Shown one piece after another: positions 25,833 through 35,600 of a stretch of DNA of 48,813 bases; position 1 is the stretch's first letter; every line of letters begins with the position of its first letter. The stretch lies in NCBI GenBank assembly GCA_903850425.1, contig CAINLR010000073.1, positions 1 through 48,813 on the forward strand, given 5' to 3'. The stretch comes from an uncultured Verrucomicrobia subdivision 3 bacterium (GTDB taxonomy: Bacteria > Verrucomicrobiota > Verrucomicrobiia > Limisphaerales > UBA11358). The notes under the pieces are model-generated. The model made no database searches. It was not told the DNA's origin and saw only the letters and a program-made list of their open reading frames with translations. The position numbers and the translations under genes are program-made.

Positions 25833-26336
25833 TCATTGCTTAAATTGCAAGTGGCTGTCGAAGTCGGCACCTTCTTTAACCGACATATGTTTACGAATAA
25901 TGCGAATAGTATAGCCACCAACAATTTTACCATCTTCTAAATACATCCAATCCGATAGTTCACTGGGAGGAAATGAAACTGCATCATCAAGTTTCAAGTT
26001 CGGAATGTTAACCGGATCATCGCCAACTTTGCCGTGTAAAAGTTTGCCGTCGTAGCTAAGATGCGAAATCCAAATGTGTTCATTTCCGGCTTTCGTGGGA
26101 TATGGTCTCTTGGCAGAAAAGTCCGTTTGATTCGGTTTCGGTGCGGCTAGAACTCCCAGAAATATATTCGTTGCTTGTTGCGCTTGGCTAATTGCGGCAT
26201 TCATCTCGACGTCATCGGAATCAACGGATGTTACATCCGGTTCGCCTTCACGGTGAAGGACTCGCTGTTTCCGACCGCACCCTGCAATAAGACTTATTAT
26301 GCAAAGACAACATAAAATGATACGCAAGGAACGCAT
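25833..26336 (-). CDS. DUF2314-type lipoprotein
   Basis: This 167-residue protein starts at the ATG 26336 with a lipoprotein signal: MRSLRII, a Cys/Ile/Leu core and the lipobox LIAGC, so Cys20 would be lipidated. The mature part has the pattern EHIWISHLSYDGKLLHGKVG, then LSDWMYLEDGKIVGGYTIRI, as in DUF2314/YegJ-like proteins. The function of that family is not known. An upstream in-frame extension to 26486 is rejected because it is repeat-derived DNA. The codon use is less GC-biased than in the neighbours (many TTT, AAT, ATT), which together with the adjacent AT-rich array suggests separate acquisition. Confidence 0.75.
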   Translation of the reverse strand: MRSLRIILCCLCIISLIAGCGRKQRVLHREGEPDVTSVDSDDVEMNAAISQAQQATNIFLGVLAAPKPNQTDFSAKRPYPTKAGNEHIWISHLSYDGKLLHGKVGDDPVNIPNLKLDDAVSFPPSELSDWMYLEDGKIVGGYTIRIIRKHMSVKEGADFDSHLQFKQ

Positions 26337-26655
26337 GGAATGAATGTGGTTTAGTTTGGCATTCTGCCGCAAATCTGCGGCGCGAATGGTTTCTCGGCCA
26401 GACCCTATTTCCACCCCGCCCGCGTGTCGAGCCGAATTTCGTTCAGGCCACGCCTCCCAAAGCGCCAGAGGGCTGGCGCACTCCAAGACGCTGCGCGCTG
26501 TTCACGCCGCACTGCACCGCGCGCGAGCGTCCTGGAGTGCGGTGGCCCTCCACCGCTGTTCGGGGCGGCGTTTCAAACCCAGCCAGCGGGCCGTTTTTCC
26601 GCCGCGCCACACGGTCGCGCCGGATATATGAAGCGCACTTGATGCTCTGGCTATT
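26337..26655. other. Gene-free interval with palindromic repeat DNA
   Basis: 319 bases between the DUF2314 lipoprotein gene and the end of the sialidase-like gene. A small palindrome GCCGCA-AATC-TGCGGC lies at 26366-26381, and a long imperfect inverted repeat at 26469-26549. The open frames across it are Arg/Pro/Cys-rich repeat translations (for example VLECGGPPPL), not genes. Confidence 0.6.
26469..26549. repeat. Imperfect inverted repeat, REP-like
   Basis: A 30-base left arm (26469-26498) and a 31-base right arm (26519-26549) pair with few mismatches. The core is GCGCACTCCA-GACGCT against AGCGTC-TGGAGTGCG, with a loop of 20 bases. Frames through it give the peptide VLECGGPPPL, a phrase I recognise from repeat-derived frames in verrucomicrobial genomes. 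Confidence 0.65.
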
Positions 26656-27714
26656 TCAATTTCCCAGCCGCGCCGGATCGAGGACGACGTGCTTGATGCG
26701 CTTCCGTTCCCACGTGTAAGTGATATGCACCAGCCCATCGCGAGTCTGAATCACGGCGGGATAGGCGAAGCCGTTCGGCGCATCGGGATCATTTTCGAGC
26801 GTCAAGACCATTCGCCAATTCTTCCCATCATCCGAGAGCGCCACGTTGAGCGGACTGCGACCTTTGTTGTGCGAGCCGGTGCGGAGGTTGTGGTTGTAAA
26901 CCAAAAGCTGGCGACCATCGCGCAGCGTCACCGCGTCGGTGCCGGAATCGGGATTCGGCAAATCGGTCAGCGACACTTCGCCCCACGCTTTTCCATCGTC
27001 GCGAGATTTGATTTGGAAAACCTTCCCGTTGCGCGTGCGGCCGACGGCTTGGAGCGAACCGTCCTTCAAAAATAAAATGCTCGGCTGAATCGCGCCGATG
27101 GTTTTGCCGTCGTTGACCGGCGGCGTGGCGACCCAGGTTTTCCCGAGATCACTCGTGCGCTCGAAATGGACCTTCCAACCGTCGCCCTCGGTGCTGCTGC
27201 CACAGAGGATGTCGCCGTTCGCCAGTTGCACGGGCTTGTTCTTGATGGGACCAAGAATTCCGTCCGGCAAGCGAGTCGGCTTCGACCACGTCCTTCCATC
27301 ATCGGTGGAAGTAGTCATCATGCCCCACCAAGTCGCAGGGCTGGGGCCGACCTTGTAGAACAACATCAAGGGGCTGTTGGTGGGCTGGAACAAGACCGGA
27401 TTCCACGTTGGCAGGCGATTCGTCGCAAAGCCCACGCCATCGGCAACGGCGACGGGCGCGGTCCATTTGCCCGCTTCGTTTCGCGACACATAAATGCAGA
27501 CGTCGGGGTTCCGCTCCGCCGTTCCGCCAAACCACGCGACGACGAGGCCGGACTTCGTCTCCGCAATCGTCGAGGCGTGACACGACGGAAACGGCGCGGT
27601 CTCGTAGATGAATTCGGATTTCAGCGCGGTGGTTTTCGGCGGAGCAGTCGCGCAACCGGTGATGACGATCGCAAGTAAGAGTGTGATGAGTCCATGCGTG
27701 AGCTTCTCCCTCAC
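26656..27714 (-). CDS. BNR-repeat sialidase-like lipoprotein
   Basis: This 352-residue predicted glycosidase of the BNR/exo-alpha-sialidase fold (six-bladed propeller) has the motif FPSCHASTIAETKSGLVVAW at the start. Asp-box-like segments follow (STDDGRTWSKP, TSDLGKTWVA, SRDDGKAWGE, LSDDGKNWRM), then YPAVIQTRDGLVHITYTW. The GTG at 27714 gives a lipoprotein signal (REKLTHG, then LITLLLAIVITGC). That GTG lies inside a REP palindrome, and the longer frame upstream is REP-coded and discarded. As the last gene of the glycan operon it need not act on sialic acid; rhamnose- or uronate-containing glycans are also plausible for this fold. Confidence 0.8.
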   Translation of the reverse strand: MREKLTHGLITLLLAIVITGCATAPPKTTALKSEFIYETAPFPSCHASTIAETKSGLVVAWFGGTAERNPDVCIYVSRNEAGKWTAPVAVADGVGFATNRLPTWNPVLFQPTNSPLMLFYKVGPSPATWWGMMTTSTDDGRTWSKPTRLPDGILGPIKNKPVQLANGDILCGSSTEGDGWKVHFERTSDLGKTWVATPPVNDGKTIGAIQPSILFLKDGSLQAVGRTRNGKVFQIKSRDDGKAWGEVSLTDLPNPDSGTDAVTLRDGRQLLVYNHNLRTGSHNKGRSPLNVALSDDGKNWRMVLTLENDPDAPNGFAYPAVIQTRDGLVHITYTWERKRIKHVVLDPARLGN

Positions 27715-27745
27715 CCTGACCCTCTCCCGCTGGGAGAGGGGACAG
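27703..27745. repeat. REP palindrome, copy 1
   Basis: CCCTCTCCC (27720-27728), GCT, GGGAGAGGG (27732-27740), with the tail TTCTCCCTCACCCTGA on its left. It overlaps the GTG start region of the sialidase-like gene. It is in inverted orientation to copy 2 at 27821-27863. Confidence 0.9.
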
Positions 27746-27820
27746 CTACGATGTGTTTCGGTGTCTTTGGATACGGCGCTCGCGAATCCAGCCGCGTGAT
27801 ATTTTGAAAGGCGGAAGCAA

Positions 27821-27863
27821 GTTCTCCCTCTCCCAGCGGGAGAGGGCCGGGGTGAGGGAGAAC
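27821..27863. repeat. REP palindrome, copy 2 (inverted)
   Basis: CCCTCTCCC (27826-27834), AGC, GGGAGAGGG (27838-27846), with the tail CCGGGGTGAGGGAGAAC on its right. Its tail is the complement of copy 1's tail, so the two form a BIME-like head-to-head pair separated by about 75 bases, directly after the GH78 stop codon. Confidence 0.9.
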
Positions 27864-27884
27864 GCATCGCAGAAAACATAAACT

Positions 27885-30800
27885 TCATTCGCTGACAAAA
27901 TGGTATTTACCGCTACCAAGCTCCGCAATCCCCCGGCCATTTTCAAACTGCGAAACCTTTACGCCCTTCGCTTTGACGTTTTCCAGTTTCGTGGCCGGAA
28001 CATAAACCGTCGCGGTCGTGTTCGCGGGAATTTCAATCTGCCAGTCGAACTTGTTTCCGTCGCGATGCCATTCGCTGGAAATCTTTCCGTAAGGCGAGTT
28101 GTGCGTCGCTTTCACAAATTTCAAATCCCCCACCGGCATTGGCCGCATGATGATGTGTTTGAAGCCGGGTGCTGCGTCGTCCGGCGCGATGCCGGCGAGG
28201 TATTCATAAAGCCACACCACGAGGTCGCCGATGAGCATGACGTGGTTGCCGGAATTCATCGTCGGATCGGCGGTGTTGCCATTCCACAATTCCCAGATGG
28301 TCGTCGCACCTTGCTCCACCATGTAGCCCCAGCTCGGATAATCTTTCTGCGACGCGATGGTGTAACACAAATCCGCGCGGCCATTGTCCGAAAGCACGCG
28401 GTTCAGATATTGCCCGCCGATCAAGCCGGTGCCAATGTGTCCGTGCGTGTCGTTCTCGATCTTGTCCACGAGGTGCGCAAAAATTTTCGCGCGCATCGCT
28501 TCCGGCACCAACCCGAACGCCAAGGGCAAAACGCAGGAAGTCTGGGTGCCGTTGGCGTATTGGCCGTGGGTGCGATTGAGAAATTTTTCGTTGAACGCGG
28601 CTTTGAAATCTTCCGCGAGCCTACCCCAACGCGCCGCGTCTTCGGTTTTGCCAAGCTGCTTCGCGTATTTTTCCATCAGGCGCAGGTCGTAATAAAAATA
28701 CGAAGTGGCGAGCAGTGCTTTGTCGGTCTGCCGCGCCGGATCTTTGGAGTGAATCAATCTTGCTTCTTCGGGCGGCACGCACCAGTCGCCGTAGTTGTCT
28801 TTGCTGACGATATTGTTCGTGGCGAACGTGAGCATGTGTTCGATCCACAACTTCGCGCTGCCGTAATTTTTCCCGATGCTTGCGCAATCGCCGAATTGCC
28901 GTTCCAATGCGCTCGGCACAATGATGGCGCTGCTCGGCCACGTGACGTTGTCGGAGTAGATCGGCCAGTAAGCCGGTGCGACGTCGGGGATGACGCCGTT
29001 GGTGCGCTGCGCGTCGGCCATGTCCTGCCGCCACTTGGCATAGAGCGCCGCGATGTCGAAGAGATACGCCTCGCCTTTGCATTCCTCCGAGCGGTCGCCA
29101 AGCCAGCCTTGTCGCTCATCGCGCTGCGGACAATCCGTTGGCAACGACCGATAATTTCCGCGCGTGCCCCAGACGATGTTCGTGTAGATGCGGTTGATCA
29201 AATCGTTCGAGCAAAGAAAATTTCCAGCGCTCGGCAAATCATCATTCACCACGCGGCCTTCGAGCGAATTCAAATCCGGCTTGCCTGGAAAACCGGTGAC
29301 TTCGACAAAGCGAAAACCGTGCGTGACGAAGCGCGGTTCCCACGTTTCGTTGCCGCCGCCTTTGAGCGTGTAGGTATCCGTGACTTCAGCACCGCGCAGA
29401 TTCGCCATGTAAAGCGAGCCGTCTGGCCTCAATGTCTCGGCGTGACGCAGCATGACTTGTGTTCCCGCCGAACCGGAAACATGCAGACGACACCAACCGA
29501 CCATGTTCTGGCCCAAGTCAAAAATGAAAACACCGGGTTTGAGTTTCGTCACAGAGATGGGCTTCAAGGTCCCCGTAACGCGAATTGGTTCCTGCATTTG
29601 CGCGGACAATTCGCCGCCCGGCGCCCCGACGATGTCTGCCGCCGACCATTTTGCATCGTCGTAGTGCGGCTGGCTCCAAGCACCCAACTCCTGACACGCG
29701 TCGTATTCCTCGCCATCAAAATCGTTATTCGCGCGGATGGGTCCAGCGGTCGTGAACTTCCATGATTCGTCGCTCACGATTTCGCGCTGGGTGCCATCGG
29801 AAAATTCCAGACGCAGATTGAGCAGTAATTTCGGCCAGCCAAAACTCACCGTGCCCGCATAAACTTTGCTGCGATCCGCGTAAAAACGACCATTGCCGAG
29901 AATCACACCGAGGGCGTTCGCGCCGCGTTGTAAATGTTTGGTAACGTCGTAAGTGACGTAAAATTCGCGCTTGTCATATTGCGAGAAGGCTGGCGACAAA
30001 ACCGCGTCGCTTACTTTACGGCCGTTCACGTAAAGCTCCGACAGGCCAAGGCCACAAAACGAAACTGTTGCGTGCATGAGTTTCTTTTCGACGGAAAATT
30101 CTTTGCGCAGATAGCGGGCCGGCTGGCGGCGATCTTCCGGCACCCGCGTCTCGACCCACGGCTGCATTCCCGCCGGGCCCAGTATTTTTGCCGCGCTCCA
30201 TTTTGAATCATCAAAGCCGGCAGCGTTCCATCCCTCGTCACCGCTCTTTGAAACTTTCCATTTCTCGTCGGTCGCGATGACGAGCGGTTCGCCTTCGGCA
30301 AATTCAATCGTCAGCAAGCCGACTACGCCCGCAGGATTTTTGCTTTTGGCATCATGCACGCCCGTCAAGCCGAACAAGTAGCTCTGGCCAGATTCGAGTC
30401 GCGTCGTGATGTTGTTCCATTTGACGGTCTTGAAATTATTACGGGCGCCAAGGTCATACTGGTCAATCCAGCCGCGACCTTCGTTGTCGCCGGTGTATTC
30501 AAAAATCGCGCGCTTGATTTTACGATTGGCGGGAATGGTTACGACGCGGCGGAAATAATTGGTCGGTGTATTCGCATCGTCGGACCAGATCCAGGACGTG
30601 CCGGACAAATAGTTCGTCACCTCGGCGCTGTCTTGTCCGATCCACTTCGCATCCCAGCCAAGCGCATTCAAAATACCCATCGTCCAAAGCGCCGGCTGGC
30701 TCCAACGGGAGACTTTTCCGTTCGCCTCCCACACGCGGACTTTCCAAAAACACTGGCCGCGCGAGGCGAGCGTTTTTCCGGCATACGAGATCACGATGGA

Positions 30801-31079
30801 TTCGTCGGACGAAACCTTGCCGCTATCCCACAAATCACCTTCGCCAGCTTTCAATTTAGCTTCACTCGACGCGACGAGAATTTGATAGGCGCTTTGTTTC
30901 ACGCTGTGTGCATCCGATTGCAGCATCCAGCTCAACCGCGGCTGGGTGGTGTCAATGCCCTGCGGATTCTGCAAATGTTCGCAGCGTAATTCGCCAACCG
31001 AGGTTGCGGCGTGAAGCTGGCGGCTGGTGGCCAGCATGAAACTTAGCAGCAGGATTCTGAAAGAGATTAGGCGGCGCAT
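27885..31079 (-). CDS. Alpha-L-rhamnosidase, glycoside hydrolase family 78
   Basis: This 1064-residue secreted enzyme would release terminal alpha-L-rhamnose from polysaccharides or glycosides. It starts at ATG 31079 with a signal peptide (MRRLISFRILLLSFMLATSR, cleavage near LHA-ATS). The order fits GH78: an N-terminal Fn3-like domain (LRCEHLQNPQGIDTTQPRLS), beta-sandwich domains (FSVEKKLMHATVSFCGLGLS, ELYVNGRKV), an (alpha/alpha)6 catalytic barrel with DCPQRDERQGWLGDRSEE near residue 650, and a C-terminal beta-sandwich (PTMNSGNHVMLIG, then GFKHIIMRPMP). The length is typical of multi-domain GH78. The longer frame to 31202 adds 41 residues with no signal sequence. It lies 119 bases after the MFS gene. 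Confidence 0.93.
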   Translation of the reverse strand: MRRLISFRILLLSFMLATSRQLHAATSVGELRCEHLQNPQGIDTTQPRLSWMLQSDAHSVKQSAYQILVASSEAKLKAGEGDLWDSGKVSSDESIVISYAGKTLASRGQCFWKVRVWEANGKVSRWSQPALWTMGILNALGWDAKWIGQDSAEVTNYLSGTSWIWSDDANTPTNYFRRVVTIPANRKIKRAIFEYTGDNEGRGWIDQYDLGARNNFKTVKWNNITTRLESGQSYLFGLTGVHDAKSKNPAGVVGLLTIEFAEGEPLVIATDEKWKVSKSGDEGWNAAGFDDSKWSAAKILGPAGMQPWVETRVPEDRRQPARYLRKEFSVEKKLMHATVSFCGLGLSELYVNGRKVSDAVLSPAFSQYDKREFYVTYDVTKHLQRGANALGVILGNGRFYADRSKVYAGTVSFGWPKLLLNLRLEFSDGTQREIVSDESWKFTTAGPIRANNDFDGEEYDACQELGAWSQPHYDDAKWSAADIVGAPGGELSAQMQEPIRVTGTLKPISVTKLKPGVFIFDLGQNMVGWCRLHVSGSAGTQVMLRHAETLRPDGSLYMANLRGAEVTDTYTLKGGGNETWEPRFVTHGFRFVEVTGFPGKPDLNSLEGRVVNDDLPSAGNFLCSNDLINRIYTNIVWGTRGNYRSLPTDCPQRDERQGWLGDRSEECKGEAYLFDIAALYAKWRQDMADAQRTNGVIPDVAPAYWPIYSDNVTWPSSAIIVPSALERQFGDCASIGKNYGSAKLWIEHMLTFATNNIVSKDNYGDWCVPPEEARLIHSKDPARQTDKALLATSYFYYDLRLMEKYAKQLGKTEDAARWGRLAEDFKAAFNEKFLNRTHGQYANGTQTSCVLPLAFGLVPEAMRAKIFAHLVDKIENDTHGHIGTGLIGGQYLNRVLSDNGRADLCYTIASQKDYPSWGYMVEQGATTIWELWNGNTADPTMNSGNHVMLIGDLVVWLYEYLAGIAPDDAAPGFKHIIMRPMPVGDLKFVKATHNSPYGKISSEWHRDGNKFDWQIEIPANTTATVYVPATKLENVKAKGVKVSQFENGRGIAELGSGKYHFVSE

Positions 31080-31198
31080 GGCTTTGGTGATTGGTCCAAA
31101 GAATCTAAGCCCAGCGCAGCCGATTGACGAGTTGGGAGTTTCGGAAAACTGCCAGTTTTTTTGCGGAAAATGAGTGCCAGCAAAATCCGGCCCGCATT

Positions 31199-32620
31199 TC
31201 AATCCACCAAATCGCGCTCAATTTGCTCCAGCGTTTTGCCCTTTGTCTCCGGCAGTTTAAAAAAGATGAAGACAAAGCCCAGCACGCAGATGACGGCGTA
31301 GAGCCAGAACGTGCCGGCCGCGCCGAGCTTGGCGTTCAACATCGGAAAGGTGTAGGTCAGGATGAAGCACGCAATCCACAGCGCGCAGACCGCCACGGAC
31401 ATCGCCGCGCCCCGGATCCGGTTCGGGAAAATTTCCGCGATCACCACCCACGTCACCGGCGCGAGCGACATCGCGTAGCAGCCGATCGCCCCCAGCACCA
31501 GCAGCAGCACGGGCAAGCCTTGAACGTGCTGGTGATAACAATAGCCCATCGCAAAGTAGATCAGCGCCAGCGCCGCAGAGCCAAACAGCATCAATGGCCG
31601 GCGTCCGCCCTTGTCCACCACGCCTAACGCGACAAACGTGAACGCCAAATTCACCGAGCCAGTCCACGCGATGTTGCTCAACACGCTGGAGATGTCATAG
31701 CCAGCGGCCTTGAAAATTTCCTCCGCGTAATTGAAGATCACGTTGATGCCACACCATTGCTGGAAAACCGCCAGCACCACGCCCAGCACCAGCACCTTGG
31801 CCATTTTCGGATCGAGCAAATCGGTGAAGCGCACGCGCTGGATTTCTTCCTTCACCAGCGTGGAATTGATTTCTGCCATCGCCGCGGCGCCGTAATTGGT
31901 CCCGCCAATCTTCGTCAGAATGGTTTTGGCCTGCTCCGGCTTGCCGTTCTTCGCGAGCCAGCGCGGGCTTTCCGGCACGGCAAACATGCCAAAGAAAAAC
32001 AGCAGCGCCGGCACGGCAGTCAGGCCGAACATCCAGCGCCAGCCTTGTTGACCGAACCACGAGTTGCGGATGAATTCGTCCGTCGCGCCCGCCGGCAAAT
32101 GACGCACGAGCGACCAGTTGATGACCTGCGCCAAAAGGATGCCGACAACGATGGTGAGCTGATTGACGGAAACGAGCTTGCCGCGCATCTGTGCCGGTGC
32201 GATTTCGGCAATATACATTGGCGACAGATTTGACGCCAGCCCAATGGCCACGCCGCCCAACATGCGCCAGGCGATGAAAACGGAAAAATTATCTGCGAAC
32301 GCGTTGCCGAGCGAAGTGATCGCAAATAAAAACGCGGACAAAATCAAAAATCGTTTGCGTCCGAACTTGTCGCTCAACGCCCCGGCCACGAGCGCGCCGA
32401 CGAGACAGCCGATGAGCGCGCAACTGTTGGCCCAGCCGATTTGCGCCTCGCTGGTCAGCTCGAAGTAGCGCTGGAAAAACGGCTTCGCTCCGCCAATGAC
32501 CACCCAGTCCCAGCCGAACAGCAGGCCGCCAAGCGCGGCGACGGCGGAGATGAGCCAGATGTAGCCGAGATTCAAATCGGCCTTGAGGTTTGAGGATTCG
32601 GTTGAAACGGTGGTGATCAT
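31199..32620 (-). CDS. Major facilitator sugar porter (sugar:H+ symporter type)
   Basis: This 473-residue inner-membrane protein has twelve hydrophobic segments and sugar-porter signatures. These are GGLLFGWDWVVIGG in helix 1, the loop DKFGRKR near residue 85, PESPRWL near 218, the second repeat motif DKGGRRPLMLFG, and the C-terminal PETKGKTLEQIE. It probably takes up a monosaccharide set free by the neighbouring glycosidases (rhamnose, galactose or a uronic sugar; not determinable here). It starts 10 bases after the GH2 stop codon in the same operon. Confidence 0.93.
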   Translation of the reverse strand: MITTVSTESSNLKADLNLGYIWLISAVAALGGLLFGWDWVVIGGAKPFFQRYFELTSEAQIGWANSCALIGCLVGALVAGALSDKFGRKRFLILSAFLFAITSLGNAFADNFSVFIAWRMLGGVAIGLASNLSPMYIAEIAPAQMRGKLVSVNQLTIVVGILLAQVINWSLVRHLPAGATDEFIRNSWFGQQGWRWMFGLTAVPALLFFFGMFAVPESPRWLAKNGKPEQAKTILTKIGGTNYGAAAMAEINSTLVKEEIQRVRFTDLLDPKMAKVLVLGVVLAVFQQWCGINVIFNYAEEIFKAAGYDISSVLSNIAWTGSVNLAFTFVALGVVDKGGRRPLMLFGSAALALIYFAMGYCYHQHVQGLPVLLLVLGAIGCYAMSLAPVTWVVIAEIFPNRIRGAAMSVAVCALWIACFILTYTFPMLNAKLGAAGTFWLYAVICVLGFVFIFFKLPETKGKTLEQIERDLVD

Positions 32621-32630
32621 AAATCAAGGG

Positions 32631-35600
32631 TCATTTATCCACGGGAAGAATATCCAGTTCAGCCAGCGAAGCGTAAGGTTTTGACGGATCAAAGCTGCTG
32701 TTCGCCACCAGTTTCAAATATCGCGCCCGGACCGGTGTGGCAAATATGACCGTGTGCCATTGGGCATTTTGCGGAAATGTGCCTTGGGCCGCCGCCGCTC
32801 CCCAACGCTGGCCGTCGTTGCTGGTGAACACGGTGAAATTCTTGATCCAGCCGTTCTGATTGCCGTCCTGTCGCGGCAGACATTTGATGCCGGTCAGTTT
32901 AACCGGACTGGCCAACTCGACGATCAGCTCGTGCGGAAATTTCGGTGCGGCTCCTTCCCAAGCGGTGTGCCACATCGTGTCCGTATCGCCGTCAATGACC
33001 AGGTCCGCACCATACTCCCCGGAGGCCTGACTGTCGGCGCGAATCCTCGCGTCCAGCGCCTGAAGGTGGCTGATGATCTTTGGCACAAAAAGTTGATCCA
33101 ACGTCGCGCCGTCGAGCACCGGCTTTGGATTGAATGACACGGAGCCAAGATAAGCGTAGAGGCTTTTGGCGAACTGCCGCGCGGCCGGCCGGCGGGCGAG
33201 GTTGGAAGCGATGTCTATGGAGCAAACGAGCAGTTTTCCCTTTCCGATGCGAGCCTCGAACACGGTGCCAAGCTTGTGGTTCCGCGCGAAGTTGTCAATC
33301 ACCTGAACCAACGGGCGGAAATCCGCCGGGGTGTCATCGAGGATCATCGGACGCGAGTTCTGCGTCAGGTCATACCATTGCCAGTCGCTGTGAAAATCCG
33401 TCGGGAACTGTGCGAAAATTGCATGCTTCGGATCACACAAGATACTCATCGTGTCGGGGTGTTGCGACGGAAACCACACCGGACTCCAGAACGTCGGCAG
33501 AAAACTTCCGCCCAGCGAATTACGAAGGAACTTTTTCGCGGGCAAAAGCAAAACGGTCTTGCCGTCGGCGAGCGCGGCTTTCGTCGCCTCATCCCAAACG
33601 GTGCTGACCACCACACCGGCGGGCGCCTGCGGCGCGGCTTCGTCGGGATAAACCCAGATGTCCCACCCGTTGGAAACCTGTGTTCCCTTCAATCCCACGG
33701 TGACGGTAAGTTTGCACGGCGCGGGGGCTTTGGCGAGCGACGCGGTGATGGCGCCGAGCGGCGAGAGTTTTCCCGTGGACGCGACCAGCGAATTCAGTTC
33801 GCCGCCGGCGATGTTCTTTCCGTGGTCATCGGAGATTTTCCAGAACGGCTTGGCGCCGGCAATTTCCTGCGCGCCGTAATTGGCCAGCTCGGCGATGGCG
33901 GAAAAGGTTTCACTAGCGGTGTAGGTGCGCTTGGACATCCGCAGCAGCGGAACCACCGCGCCGCAATATTGTCTATGCTGCGCGGGTTCGATGAAGCCTT
34001 TGGAATTCCAAAACGCGTCCAGCAGGCCAATGGTTGCGGTGCCTTGCGTCGGATAATCGTGCAAGTCTAGCAGCGAAAAACCGCCGTAGCCCGGCGTGCG
34101 CAGCAGGACTTCAATTTCCTCTTTGTAAAGCAGCGTCGCCTGCCGGCCCGTTGCTTTGGCGAATTTCGGCGCCAGGTCGAGCATTCCCTTGGTCTTAAGA
34201 TCGTCGCGAATCGCCTCGTAGTTCTTCAACGCCATCACGCCGGACCATTTTTTGATCGCGGCGAAATCCGGGTAATAAACCCACTGCCCGATCTCGTGGC
34301 CGATGATTGGCCGGCGGTCGCTCGCCACCACGGCATGCAAGTCACGATCGGTGGCCGGGCCGCCAATACCGCGACCGTCAGTCATTTCGGTCCACTGGCG
34401 ATTGGTGGTGACGAGCATCGGCCAACCCGACGCGGATGAGTAAAGATGACGCGAATCGCGTTGAATCAACAGGTCCACCCAGCGCGTCAACACCGCGCTC
34501 TGGCCGCCATATTCGTTTCCAATCGTCATCAGGCAGAACGAGGGATGGTTCCCGTAGGTGTCCACCATCCGCTTGAACTCCGCCTCGATGAACCCATCGC
34601 GTTTAAGGTCCTGACCCGCGTCCACATTCGCCACCGGCCCTTCCGCCTGAATCATGATGCCTTCGAGGTCTGCCGCCGCAAACGCTGCTTCCGGCGGACA
34701 CCACGAATGAAAGCGGATGAAATTCAAGCCGTAGGATTTTTCAATCTGAAAAATTCGCCGCCACGACGCCACGTCCGTCGGTGGATAACCGGTCAGCGGC
34801 CAAACCGAACACTCCAGCGTGCCGCGCAAAAACAGCGGACGACCATTCATCGTGAACTGCGTCCCATTCGCCGCGAAGTTCCTCATGCCAAAACGCACCG
34901 TGCGTTGGTCATCGCCAAGCTTCACGGTGACTTCACTCAAGTTCGGCGAAAATTCGTCCCACAACTTCGCGTCACTCATATCTACATTCACCTCCGCGCG
35001 ACCACCAGTTTCATCCCACGTTGCTTCGACCGTCTGTTTCCCCACGCTCAATTTACCGTGCCCGGCCTGGCCGGTGGCGTTGCCAATTTTCACGGCCACA
35101 CGCGCCAGTTTTTTATCCACGTCAGGATACACCTGCACGTCGTCCATCCACACCGGCGGCGTGGCGGCCAGTTCAATGCGCCCGACGATGCCGTTCATGT
35201 TGCCCCAGGTGCCGCCGAACAAGGCCGACACGAATTCGCCGAGGTTAATCTTGACGGTGTTGTCCACACAGATGGTCAGCCGGTGTTTGCCCGGCGCGAG
35301 GCCCGTGCCGAAGTCATAAATATGCGGCGCAATCAGGCTGTCCTGCGAGCCAATGCGTTTGCCATCCAACCAGGCCGTCGTGACCCAGCGGCAGCGTTCG
35401 AGGAAAAGCGTGATCCGTTTTTCCCGCCACGCCGCCGGGATCTCAATGTCGCGCTGATACCACGCCGGCCCGGCGTAATCGTAAAGCCGGTAAGGTCCGG
35501 CGAGCACGCCGTTCTGGTTGGCACGTTCAGGCGATTTTGGATTCTTTGGGCCGAGGCCGGCGTCATCCAGCGTGCCGGGCAGATGAATCTTCTGGCGCAA

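Noticed and set aside
26337-26486. Upstream extension of the DUF2314 lipoprotein
   Set aside because: The extension has no signal sequence and is coded by repeat-type DNA; the ATG at 26336 gives a perfect lipoprotein signal.
27900-29765. 621-codon plus-strand frame opposite the GH78 gene
   Set aside because: No domain is recognisable and the composition is that of an antisense shadow; GH78 motifs are complete on the minus strand.
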